Assembly: GCA_026874595.1 (NCBI GenBank)
Contig: CM049312.1
Location: 80,374,929 to 80,438,928 of the forward strand
Length of the DNA stretch: 64,000 nt
Source: Sipunculus nudus
Lineage: Eukaryota > Annelida > Sipuncula > Golfingiida > Sipunculidae
Direction of reading: 5' to 3'
Of this stretch, positions 24,972 to 34,966 are shown in pieces. The position numbers and the translations under genes are program-made. The first letter of the stretch is position 1; each line of letters opens with the position of its first letter. The notes below the pieces were generated by a model, which had not been told where the DNA came from, searched no databases, and was given only the letters and a program-made list of their open reading frames with translations.

Positions 24972-25041
24972 CCATGAGGAAGACTCGAACCAGCGACCGC
25001 CTGCAGAGAAGTCCTGAGCCCTACCACTGAGCTATGAAGAC
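24972..25041 (-). repeat. tRNA-derived sequence (SINE head or tRNA pseudogene), copy A
   Basis: On the minus strand there is a good A box TAGCTCAGTGGTAG (25,034 to 25,021) and B box GGTTCGAGTC (24,991 to 24,982), spaced as in a tRNA. The acceptor and T stems do not pair properly, and the D stem is imperfect here but perfect in copy B. It is therefore not a working tRNA. It could be a SINE promoter captured by the Merlin element, but no clear SINE tail was found. Confidence 0.6.
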
Positions 25042-25678
25042 TTGTTGAAAGTTCTTTGAAAATGGGGGTATTTGAGTTGAGACAAAAGATGTGTAGTAGG
25101 CCGAGTATGAGAAGGTAGTAAATAGATATGAAAGTGAAAAAGAGAACAATATGATATAAAAAGAAATATAATGTAAATGAAAACGTATAGAAATGTAGAA
25201 TTAAATATTGCAAATGAATGATGTGGAAGATGGATAGTTCGTAATATAGAAAGGCCATAAATTGATATGAGGGAAGATAGCAATATTTCAGTCATGTCAA
25301 TGTTAGTAATTATATATATGTATGATATATGAATATGAAAAATAAAATACATGACAATAAATAAAGTTAAGTTTTGTCTAATTGTGAAAATGATTGGTCA
25401 GAAGACGTTATGAGTGAGGTGACCATTACCAACGCGGTATGGTATGAGTTAGTGAAAGTGAAATGGCTGGACAACTACAGATCACTAAGGTAAACAAATG
25501 TGATCATGGCGTCCAGGCATGGAGGCAGCATTCGTGCTCGACTGGAAGAAATAAGAGGAACAATCCGGTCAGATATGCACTCCGTCTAAACGATGCAGAT
25601 ACGACTACACCGGAGATGGGCAACCGGCTGTAAAGAAAAGAAAAACAGCTGTAAAGTCTACTCAAACTACACTGATAG

Positions 25679-26035
25679 GTGAAAGGGGGATGGGTTTTTG
25701 GCGGGAGAGAGAGAGAGGATAAGCGGAAGGTGTTCATGTTTGTGGTGAAAGATAGATCTGCAGATACGCTTATTCCTCTTATCCAGAAACATATAGCTGC
25801 TGGATCAGTAATCTATTCCGACTGCTGGAAGGCCTTTTCTTCATTGAAAGACGTGGGATATACGCATGTGACAGTGAACCATAGCATGAATTTCAAAGAC
25901 CCTGAGACAGGGTGCCATACGAACTGTATCGAGGGGACATGGCAGAAGGTAAAACGAGGTGCGACTATGCCCAGATTTGGTGTAAAACAAAAACATTTAC
26001 AGGGTTATCTAAGCGTCTTTTTATGGCGCGAGTAA
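25679..26035 (+). pseudogene. Merlin transposase, C-terminal catalytic part (copy A)
   Basis: The ~118 codons match the DDE core shared by Merlin and the bacterial IS1595/IS1016 group. Motifs in order are WVFGGRERE, KDRSADTLIPLIQKHI, GSVIYSDCWKAFSSL (second acidic residue in SDCW), GYTHVTVNHSMNFKDPETG, HTNCIEGTWQKVKRG (catalytic Glu in CIEGTW) and GYLSVFLWRE before the stop. The first catalytic Asp and the N-terminal half are missing. The open frame begins at GTG just after an in-frame TAG, so it is not a genuine start; it could be an exon following the AG at 25,677-25,678, or a relic. The family usually has about 270-300 residues. Copy B has a frameshift near the end. Probably non-functional. 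Confidence 0.75.
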
Positions 26036-26249
26036 CATGCAGACCAATCTTTGTTTGAACAGTTCTTGTCAGATTCTGCCGCAATATATAATAGGCAATG
26101 CGGGAGAGATGGCTGCCGTTTTTGTTGATGAATATGAAGAACAGTAGTTAAGTGTAGATAAGAAGAGTTAATTAAGGTAAGTGTAGTAATGTGTGAAGAA
26201 AAAATGAGAGAATAATATGTGTGAGAGGGAATAAAGAAAGTGTAAAAAA

Positions 26250-26530
26250 AAAATGGGGGGAGACCCCCCAAACCCCCCTGTAATATGTAGTATGATAATA
26301 ATGAATGAGAAATTATGAGTAATTGGGGGGAGACCCCCCATCCCCCCCGGTAATATGTAGTATGATAATAATGAATGAGAAATTATGAGTAATAATTTGG
26401 GGGAGACCCCCCCAAACCCCCCCCCCCCCCCCCCCCCCGTAATATGTAGTATGATAATAATGAATGAGAAATTATGAGTAATAATTGGGGGGAGAGCGCC
26501 CAAACCCCCCCGCCCCCCCCCCCCCCCGTT
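26250..26530 (+). repeat. ~67-bp minisatellite with G6/C6 hairpins (copy A)
   Basis: About four units occur, each with GGGGGGAGACCCCCC, an A-rich/C-run segment and TAATATGTAGTATGATAATA followed by ATGAATGAGAAATTATGAGT. Poly-C lengths vary between units. The long minus-strand ORF across it is a product of these runs. Copy B is at about 63,360-63,620. Confidence 0.8.
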
Positions 26531-27052
26531 TGGAAGGACTAGATGAATTACAGATGAATGAATGAGTAGGAAAAGATCGTAGAGAAATGGCAGAGGAACG
26601 AAGTGAACTATAGGGAGATAGTGAATGGATGAGATTGTGTGAGATGGTGATTCCTGATGACGTAATGGGGAAAGCAGGGGAAGCCTATGGCAACATGGCG
26701 GCGTTGGTTTAGGAAAGACGGAGGGACAGGAATACAGGGTAGAAATGATGGAAAAATGAGAAGGAATGGACAAATAGACAGTGATTAGTGATGGTATGTG
26801 TAACAAAATACATACATCTCTTGCAATAGACATGGTGGGCCAGTGATGTTGGTCGGTTTAGGTGCTTGAGGTATTCTATATTCGTACCGCCCACCAGCCA
26901 ATCACCTGGGGCTTAAAGGGGAATCCTTAACCACAGGCTAAATGTACCCAAAGTGGGTACAACGTTGTCACCTGCATGCGCTCCTGTCCGCTGGATAAAT
27001 GAAAGCAGGGACCTGTGGCTCTGTGTTTACAACAGAGCCACAACTGGGTCTA

Positions 27053-27635
27053 AGAACACACCCAGTACTGCAGTAGGTTTAACACTTTTAACAAAAGATT
27101 ATTATCCACTCAAACCTGGTCAGGAGGCTGATAAATGATTGTGGTTAGCATTGCAACATGGTCTAAAACACTACTGGTCACTACTACACCTACACTTGAT
27201 TACTGGCTGGAAATATGATGTAAAAGACTTATGGAGGCTGTGTGCGCACTGATGACTGCCAGTGGTAACTACCCGTGGTATGGAATGTGAGCGATATTTG
27301 AGGATTTCCATGGTTACGGACAAAAAAACGGATGATAAAAGTCGGATGACGAACGCTAAGTCTGTTATGCCATGGATGCCATGATTGGGACTTCAAGGCA
27401 TGGACTGTACACGTAACAGGACGCAAGCTCGGATAACCATGGACTACAGAAAACACAAGAATCGATTGTAACATATAAATTTACATACAGTGCGATATGT
27501 TTTTGAATTTGAATAAAAATCTATCGTGAATTTGATTTAATTCTGTGGAAAACTTAATTTATTTTCATCTATAGGGGGCTAGAATAAGATAATCTTTGTA
27601 AACTGATACACTTATGGCCTACAATGCAATTTATT

Positions 27636-27695
<60 letters not shown>

Positions 27696-27952
27696 GGTGT
27701 GGAGTGTTTTTGAAAGTGGGGAGGGGGGCGTATATATTCTGCCAGTGTATAACAAGTTTGAGGGAGCGTATATAAGCACACCGAAAGCAACAGAGTAGGT
27801 GTGGGAGGGGATTTAAAAAAAAACAAACGTTAAAAATACACTTTCAATGCAGTATTTTGACAAATATACTTCTTTAAGTCACGCATGCAAAACACAAAAA
27901 TCAAAATATTAAATATTGAATTTACAGGATCGTGCCTTAATTGCCAAATTGA
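27053..27952. other. Merlin right target duplication, unclassified DNA and (AT)n
   Basis: It begins with the right AGAACACACC copy. No gene is recognised. An AATAAA lies near 27,511 after AT-rich sequence, but no upstream coding exon can be supported. A (AT)n microsatellite of about 24 units occupies 27,639-27,688. Confidence 0.5.
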
Positions 27953-27979
27953 TGATATATATTTTTATACCCTGATATA

Positions 27980-28471
27980 CATGGCTGCGCGATATTATCG
28001 ATATGTAGGTATATATCGCGATACAGTGATTCGCATATTGCGTATCACCATATATTTTTCAAATATCGATATTTTTTTTTTAACTTAGATAAACTTATTG
28101 CTATGGTAGAAAAATGATGTTTCTGTTACAAATTTAGACATCTAAATAGGTTGGAATTATTGACAGGCTTATGTGAAAGCCGCGCTACCGCCTCTTTAGA
28201 CGTTTAGAAAGGAAATATTCAAGTGTACTATGGTATATAGGCCAGATATCACATAGCTCAAGGACTATCCAATTTATGCATGTAAGACCTAAAGAACTAT
28301 ATGGCTTTAACTAATATAACTTATGTCAACAACAAGTAGGTACTTAATTAAGTATATTCCAAAGTAACATTGTCAAATTTCGTGTTTGAAATAAACAAAT
28401 CTGCCTGATTTTTTATTGTTTTACTATATTATGATTTAACAAGAATATAATGATAATAAAATTAATAGATA

Positions 28472-28508
<37 letters not shown>

Positions 28509-29022
28509 TGTTTTCTATATCATATAATATCATATTATAATATATTATTTCATATTATATTATATATAAAATGAACATGGGGATAGGTATCGCAATACCA
28601 GGGCCGGGCCGTAGCCTGAGCAAGTCTGAAGGGGGGGGGCGGGGTGAGTAAAGGCTTTGTCAGGGCGATGCACAGCTACGGGGCGTAGCTCCCCAGGGTT
28701 GGAAAGGGGATTCCTCCTCCCACGGTTTAGAATTAATTTAAAATACATGCTATAAATTTGCATTTCTCTGGGTATTTTTCTGATAACAGAAACCCAATTT
28801 TTATTTGGCTAAAGGGTAATTGCATCAGTGATATTCACTATATAGTAAAATTGAACTGTCTTGCAAATACTGCCAACATTTTTTTTTTTTGCCCTTAGAT
28901 TGCTCAGATGACCCCCCCCCCCCCCCCCCGCCCCGATCCCCCCGGAGGCTACGATACTGCAATACGCATCAAAACATCGAAATATATAGCTTTACGAAAT
29001 TTATGGGCGATACCCAGCCTTA
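27980..29022. mobile_element. Possible hAT-like MITE with nested GC-rich insert
   Basis: Left sequence ATGGCTGCGCGATATTATCG with TATATCGCGATAC, and the right end (complement GGCTGGGTATCGCCC, then ATCGATG-like), resemble the ends of a common invertebrate non-autonomous DNA repeat. An (AT)n run lies inside. A GC-rich segment at about 28,607-28,960, starting CCGTAGCCTGAGC and ending GGAGGCTACG around long G and C runs, looks like a second insertion in it. Target duplications could not be defined. Confidence 0.35.
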
Positions 29023-29698
29023 ATATATACTTTTAAATTGTCAAGAATTCAAACCAATACTGATTCAATTTGTTTTCATTTTAAATTAATGTTTGGTCAC
29101 TTTTACCCCAAAAATCATTTATTCCCATTAATGGTTCTAATTATTATCATTTATGTAAAAACTGATCACCCATATTGGTAGATTCTGCTCCAGTCAATTC
29201 CCTAGTATTGTAGAGTCATTGAAGGCTATGAAAATTCTGCCGGTTATCATAATGTCAAGACAGTGTTGAAAATATCAACAACAATTCCGGTTAACATGCT
29301 TTTAGTTGCAAGTGCAAGAGAAGCATTCGTTTAATGAGCCTATTGAAAACCAATTTCAGGTCAGTTATGGCAGGGTTGGGGTTTGTAGGTATTTGTATTT
29401 GTACCTGATTTGTACCTGACCTGGGTGTCAGGAGTAATAAGTACCTGGTACCTGTACCTTTTGTCTAGCATACACAGGACACTTGTAAAGGATAAATGAA
29501 GAAGCGAAGAATAAATTTTAAAGGTGCACATTTAAGATCTTAACTGAAATGGATTGCGACCGATAAAAAAAAACACTTCGTATTAAAGTTACAACTATAA
29601 TGGTGTTACCTATTCATTTTACTGTATTTTTCTTATGCCCTTTTATAATTTATTTTCATAATGATTTCTACACACATTTTAAGTTATGTTTTGCAAAG

Positions 29699-29841
29699 GT
29701 GGAGCCTTTAATACACTACGGCCAGCCTGAAGATACTGGCAATGCGATTTCCTTTCTGGCGTCCGATGAGCCTTCCTGGCATCCGACGAGGTTTATGACC
29801 TTAACCTAGGTGGAGGTTTCGTTCCTACTCAGCCCCTTAAC
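29699..29841 (+). pseudogene. SDR-family reductase exon remnant
   Basis: After an AG (TTTTGCAAAG) the frame reads GQPEDTGNAISFLASDE, the conserved segment before the C-terminus of short-chain dehydrogenases/reductases (FabG-like oxidoreductases). About 20 bases encoding FLASDE are then repeated in another frame, and that frame continues as LNLGGGFVPTQP, like the usual VDGG end. The duplication shifts the frame, so the exon is broken. No NAD-binding or YxxxK exon was found nearby. It could be a retrocopy fragment or a lone exon relic. Confidence 0.6.
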
Positions 29842-31060
29842 GTTTCATCGTTTGCATATGACCACATTTGTATATGTTATAATGTATGTTTAATATCATA
29901 AATCCGTTTGCTTTATCCTGGCCAGGGCAGCTTCAAACAAACAGCACGTCGGGGCCATGATGCATGTCGAGTGTTTGTTAACTGGCATTTGGTTGGTTAG
30001 TCGTCACACCATACGCATAATATGTTTTTGTCAGCTTACAGACCCACCACCCGGTGTCTTAGTGTATCATAAACGGTCAAACCAGGCAGTGGGAAAATCA
30101 GTAGCTTCTTTTAGAAGCGCAAGATTTCCGCTGCCTCGGGAGCGTACATATTCTCTGCTTCAGGATTAGTCCCCTGCCCCATCTAGCCCGTACACTGTAC
30201 AGAAAATGCAAGAATTTCCTACTAAGCCCAACGCTTCTAAAAAAACAGCAATTTGCTTGAATGTGTCACCGGGAGTAGTAGTAATCATAGAGTAAAACAG
30301 GTGGCAGCAGTGATGTGTACCGAAAAGCATGCTTACGTTTTGAATTCACCTTGCTTTGAATTCACCTTATTGCTTCACCCGTTCGTGTGTTTGTGTGTGT
30401 GTGTTTGTTTACATCATAACTCAAGCAATCATGAACGGAATCTCATGAAATGTTCAGGGCATTTCGGGAATGGCCAAAGTAAGAACGATTATATTTTGTT
30501 GATGATCCAGTATCTTGTTCGGATTCGATCTGGAGCGTCATCAAGGAATATTCACAAATGCACGGTCACTTATGCATGAATGAACCTTGGTATATGGGCC
30601 AAAAATTAATTAATACATAGGAGGTCCCGCCTCGTTAGTGTGGCCCGACCACCTGTTCAGGTCACGGTTGAGCCTCCAGTACCTCGGAGTAACGGTGTCA
30701 AGTGTGTTCAAAGAGCGTTTTTGAAAGTTGTGCTCCCATTGCGGGAGCTTTCTTTCCATTGGGATAAACATTTCTAGTATTTGAATGTTTCGACCAGTGA
30801 AAGTGGGGGCTCACTATCATCAATAAATGTTCCCAATCAGGCGTTTTTTGAGTATGATTCATTTAATAGAAGGAATGTAAGGAAGCCACCACAACCAGTG
30901 CAGCAGGTCCTGGTCGTTTAGTGTGGACAGTGACGTATTTGACTGACCAAGATTAATTTCAGCAATTGGGGACACGGTCATCACATCAGTTATAGAATCA
31001 ACTATTTGAAATTAAATTTGGTTTATTTACTGTTTTTTTTTTTAATCATAAATCATATTT
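29842..31060. other. Unclassified intergenic DNA
   Basis: No gene is supported. A (GT)n-like tract at about 30,385-30,405 lies within a 108-codon ORF (30,253-30,579) that has no recognised domain. About 30,615-30,730 is moderately GC-rich. Nothing else stands out. Confidence 0.4.
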
Positions 31061-33328
31061 TTAGCGAACCTGTGAGCTTATGCGATGGCGCAGCGTCGTC
31101 CGTCCATCGTCAGCCGTCAGCCGTCCGCCGTCCAGGGCTGGCTTTCCGCCGTCCATGGCTGTAAGTAAGAAACTGTCGGAGCTAGCAGCTCCAAATTACA
31201 TGTAAGAATTAGTCACATGTGAAACTTGGTGCCCTGGTGCTTATTATTGGGTATCTGCATTAATTTAGATTTTATAGAGAAAAAGCTTAAAAACCTTTAA
31301 AAATCTTCTTGTCTGAAACTGTCCAGCCATATTGCTCAATATTTCACAGAAATGATCCCTAGAAAATTCTCTCTCAAGTTTGTTCGAATGGTTACAGTTC
31401 GGAGATTTTTGGCCGAGTTACAGAAGGTTGAACTTAGTCATCTGTCCGAAAAAGCACACTAAAATTAAAATCTCAGAAACGGCTATGGTGGCGCCACCTA
31501 CATTGATGTGTTTTTTACAAGCGAAAATTTAATTTTAAACTCTTCTAGCTTATACACTGATTTATGATGAAACTGTTAAGCTGATTGGTTTAAACTTTAC
31601 AAGAATTATTCTATGGTAGGGTTCTGTCAGTTTTATAAGAATAGATTGGGTAAATACAGTGTAAAAAAAAAAACACTGTAGCCAATTGAAAAAGGCTTTC
31701 TGTATTTGAAAACATATTAGACAATGTGCTGAGTTTCAGCAGCCAAGTCAAGAGGTCACTCAGTACAAACAGGTGGGGACCAGACATCACCATGGCAACT
31801 GACCTGGCTCTGGGGGGTGTCTAGACAATGTGTCTAGACGTCTAGACACAGCGTATAGACGTCTAGACACAATGTTTAGATGCAGATTTCCCAGATTATT
31901 GGAACTATCTTTCAACTGTTTGAAAAAACTTGGTTTGCATTTTAAGCGAATTGGGTTTATCATCAGGTCACATGTGAACTGCTGCGCCCTCATTTTTGGT
32001 TGACCTCTGACCTTTCCTCGCTGCCCAGCATCCATTTGTGCGTCTGTTGTCACACATAAACCCGCATATCTCGGGAACCGTTTGACCGATAAGGCTAAAA
32101 ATTTTGCACAAATGTAGCCCTTTGATAGCTTTATAACATACACTAAAAATGGTGGCGCCACTTGCAACAATTTTTGCACAGCGTCCATCTGTTCATCTGC
32201 CTTGGGATAATATCACTCATATCTCAGCAGTTGTTTAACTTAGGTGGTCCACCTTAAATTTTGCAGGTTTATACATCCTGGACAGCTTTCTCGATTTTAT
32301 GACAGGTGGTGCCACCTACATTTACGTTTACTCTGCGGACATCAAAGCTCATATCTCAAGAACCTTTTGACTGATTGGGACAAAATGTTGCATGTGTATA
32401 GATCTCACATAGTTCTTCATCATAGGCAAAACTGGTGGTGCCACCTGCAACACTTATGCACAGCGTCCATCTGTTCATCTGCCTTGGGATAAAATCACTC
32501 ATATCTCAAGATTGGTTTGACTTATCCCCCTGCAATTTTGCTGGTTTATACATCCTGGACAGCTTTCTTGATTTTATGACCGGTGGCACCTCCTACATTC
32601 ACGACTCTGCAACCACTTATGCACAGCATCCATCTGTTCATCTGCCTTGGGATAAAATCACTCATATCTCAGCAGTGGTTTGACTTATCAACCTGAAATT
32701 TTGCAGGTTTATACATCCTGGACAGCTTTTTCGATTTTATGACAGGTGGCACCACCTACATTCAGGTTTACTCTGCACACATCCAAGCTCATATCTTGGG
32801 AATCGTTTGAATGATAGGGCCAAAAATTTGCTTTTGTATAGATCTCACATAGCTCTTCAACATAAGCAAAACTGGTGGCGCCACCTGCAACCACCTATGA
32901 ACACCGTCCATCTGTTCATCTGCCTTGGGATAAAGTCACTCATATCTCAGCAGTGGTTTGACTTATCCTTGACAATTTTCTCGATTTTGTGACAGGTGGC
33001 GCCACCTACATTCACATTTTCTCTGCAGACATCCATGCTAATATGCAACACACCTCACTCTATTCCCCTTGACACTTAAGCCATGCCCCACTTCACCCGT
33101 CCCACTCTGATTTCTGCGGATACACAGTCGTTTGTTGACTACCCATATTTTAGGATTAAAATGTCCTAGTCTGAAACTTGCAGGTCCGAAATGTCAATTT
33201 TTCTGAAATCATAATGACTAAGGTAGATATGCAGGACTTAAAAGGATCAATATTAAATTTTAAAAAGAAACCTCCATTCACACTCCCAAAATTTGCACAG
33301 GTTCGCATTAGGCCTTTAGGCCTTGTTT
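31061..33328 (-). mobile_element. Gamma Helitron-like element, inverted copy
   Basis: It reads on the minus strand from AAACAAGGCCTAAAGGCCTA (33,328 leftward) to the end CACAGGTTCGCTAA at 31,061. The tandem core holds exact GGTGGCGCCACC palindromes at 31,487, 32,874 and 32,995 and decayed ones between. It is inverted relative to the copies at 18,785 and 53,784. It has a private expansion of GTCTAGAC repeats at about 31,820-31,870. It contains no transposase. Confidence 0.65.
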
Positions 33329-33591
33329 TAATCAAGTAATCTTCCACGAATTACAATTCATATTTATTAACATTTATATAGTGTGGGGGTCTGTGCTGCC
33401 AACACAGGAAATGTGGAGGCTTGAGACAGCAAGCCATTCACCGAGGTGACCCATCACTGTATAACAATATTATTAACATTAAAACACTATATTGTTAAGT
33501 TATTATGGGTTTGATTTTGTTGAGACAACTATTACCAGATTCGTCTCACAAAATGCCAAGGCTGTTACCACATGATATTTAGGCAACATAC

Positions 33592-33898
33592 CAACCCCAG
33601 TTTGCTGCTATGTCCCCACCTACGACCCGTCAGTTTTTTGGGCTCTACCACACCATAATTCTGGTCTCTCCTTCGACGCATTAGGTAATTTAAGAGCAGC
33701 GCCCCAGATAGCTCGGGAGCATTAGACTTCGCAAGTATATCCGCATCCTGCAGATAGAAGATTATGCCCACAGCGGGCGTCCTGTGCATGGATTCTTTAA
33801 GCAGAGAGGACCTTGTCTTGAGACATTTCAGCACAGACAAGTACCTTTTCAACAACACCGACCCAATACAGGAGGCTGAGCTGAGCCAGGAAACAGTG
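33592..33898 (-). CDS. Possible internal exon, unknown protein
   Basis: On the minus strand an open stretch of about 102 codons is bounded by a plausible acceptor (TCTCGTGCTGCAG-type region ending at 33,899; actual context CTCGTGCAG) and a GTATGT donor at 33,591. It encodes a basic, Leu-rich peptide with LLKRYLSVLKCLKTR, GIIFYLQDADILAKSN and LMRRRRDQNYGVVEP. I do not recognise the family. No adjoining exons are found on either side. It may be a host exon, a transposase fragment or chance. Confidence 0.25.
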
Positions 33899-33965
33899 CT
33901 GCACGAGATTTTTACAATTGTATTACCCTAAATAATCATCTTTTATTAAATATTTGTGACATTTG

Positions 33966-34966
33966 GAATTTAGAATTGTGTTAGAATGTGGCATGGGTGC
34001 ACACAACACACAAATGCTTGTCTACAGCTGGAACCACTAGTCTTGAATAAAATGAAGCTATCCGATATGTATAAATATGCTCAATTTCAGGCTGATGTAT
34101 CAAATTCCTCCGTAGAAATAAGCAGATGTGCAAAAGTCATTGTAGGTGGCCACACCTGTCTTGTGAACGAGAAAGCCATTAAAGACGTATAGACAGATAA
34201 AAAAATCAGGCTAATACATCAAACTTCCCTTGAGTTTGATGCACTGGGCTAATCAGGCTTAATTGAGAAAGACAGTTGCCCAGAGTGAACTGTGACAAAT
34301 TGCTGACACAAGCTACTGCACTGAGTGAACTCTTGACATGCACCGCGCTGCATTGAGTTTACTCTTGACCTGTTGTATAACCTGACACAATTGGCAGTCT
34401 ACCAAGGTTATGAATACATCCAGGCTGAACTTTGGTGCCAAATCTGATGCTGTGGGCAGTCGGCCAAAGCTATAAATAGAATGCAACTACTGCAACTACT
34501 GCAAAGTGAACTCTTGACCAACTGGCCTGGCTGCACTGAGTGAACTCTTGACCTGTTGCAAAATCTAAAATAGTTGGCAGTCTGCCACGCTATTTATAGA
34601 TACAGGCAAAATCTTGGCCTGTTGATAAATCTGTTTACACATACTGAAAGACTGGCTAAATGCTTTTGTAATGAAAATGTTGAGAATAATAAAAGAATCA
34701 GTCCTTTCATTTTTAAAGTCTTGTGATTGTGCAAAAAAATCATTTAAGTAAACTTGAACGAAGGCAATCTAAGAATCATTTTTGTGCAATGTTACATAAA
34801 TTGAAACAACAGTTTTGCAAAAAGAGACTATTACAGCCTTCAATTTAAAACAAGCTTACCAATGGCCTTAAGACCAACTTAAGCTTTCAATGACTACATC
34901 AAAAATCAATGAACCGAACCTATTCCTTTACAATTAAAAAAAAAATCCTATCTTAATATAACTAGT
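33966..34966 (+). repeat. Degenerate gamma unit and Ser/Leu-type short tandem motifs
   Basis: About 34,060-34,200 is a worn gamma unit (GGTGGCCACACCTGTCTTGT, GAGAAAGCCATTAAAGACG). From 34,270 to 34,640 a motif like CTGCACTGAGTGAACTCTTG recurs four or more times, with GGCAGTCTGCCA and CTATTTATAGA between. A related piece is seen at 38,810-38,935. The rest up to 34,966 is AT-rich and holds no gene. Confidence 0.5.

Larger units (their letters stand above)
12960..26906 (+). repeat. Segmental duplication, copy A (pairs with 46,160-64,000)
   Basis: Almost every stretch here reappears in the same order and orientation 33.2 to 37.1 kb to the right. Offsets are 33,200 at the ZNF start, 34,999 in the gamma element and 36,969 at the Merlin start. 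Steps between them are explained by discrete indels. By eye the identity is in the high nineties over non-coding DNA. The pair continues into the ZNF exons at lower identity, and the partner is cut by the window end. Confidence 0.9.
24337..27052. mobile_element. Merlin DNA transposon (copy A, complete)
   Basis: It is a 2.7-kb element with inverted repeats of about 66 bp: TAGACCCAGTTGTGGCTCTG on the left, and the right end complements this through a CATTTATC block. Each TIR can itself fold (GTGGCTCTGT with ACAGAGCCAC). AGAACACACC is repeated directly at 24,327-24,336 and 27,053-27,062, a 10-bp duplication (8-9 bp is usual for Merlin). It contains a transposase fragment, a tRNA-like sequence on the minus strand and a C/G-rich minisatellite. 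Superfamily assignment rests on the transposase residues. Confidence 0.8.

Noticed and set aside
24972-25041. Functional tRNA gene
   Set aside because: The internal promoter boxes are good, but the acceptor, anticodon and T stems do not pair.
24708-25352. Overlapping minus-strand ORFs of 77-110 codons rich in Tyr, Ile and Phe
   Set aside because: AT-rich low-complexity frames; only the piece after the CTTCCAG acceptor is mentioned as a weak possibility.
25679-25681. GTG as translation start of the Merlin transposase
   Set aside because: Eukaryotic start use and the immediately preceding in-frame TAG make it an ORF-finder artefact.
26168-26833. 221-codon minus-strand ORF rich in Gly, Ile and Leu
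   Set aside because: It is read through the Merlin minisatellite with G/C runs; the copy in B is broken at different points, and the composition follows the repeat.
27635-27826. ORF with a YIYIYI tail
   Set aside because: Produced by the (AT)n microsatellite.
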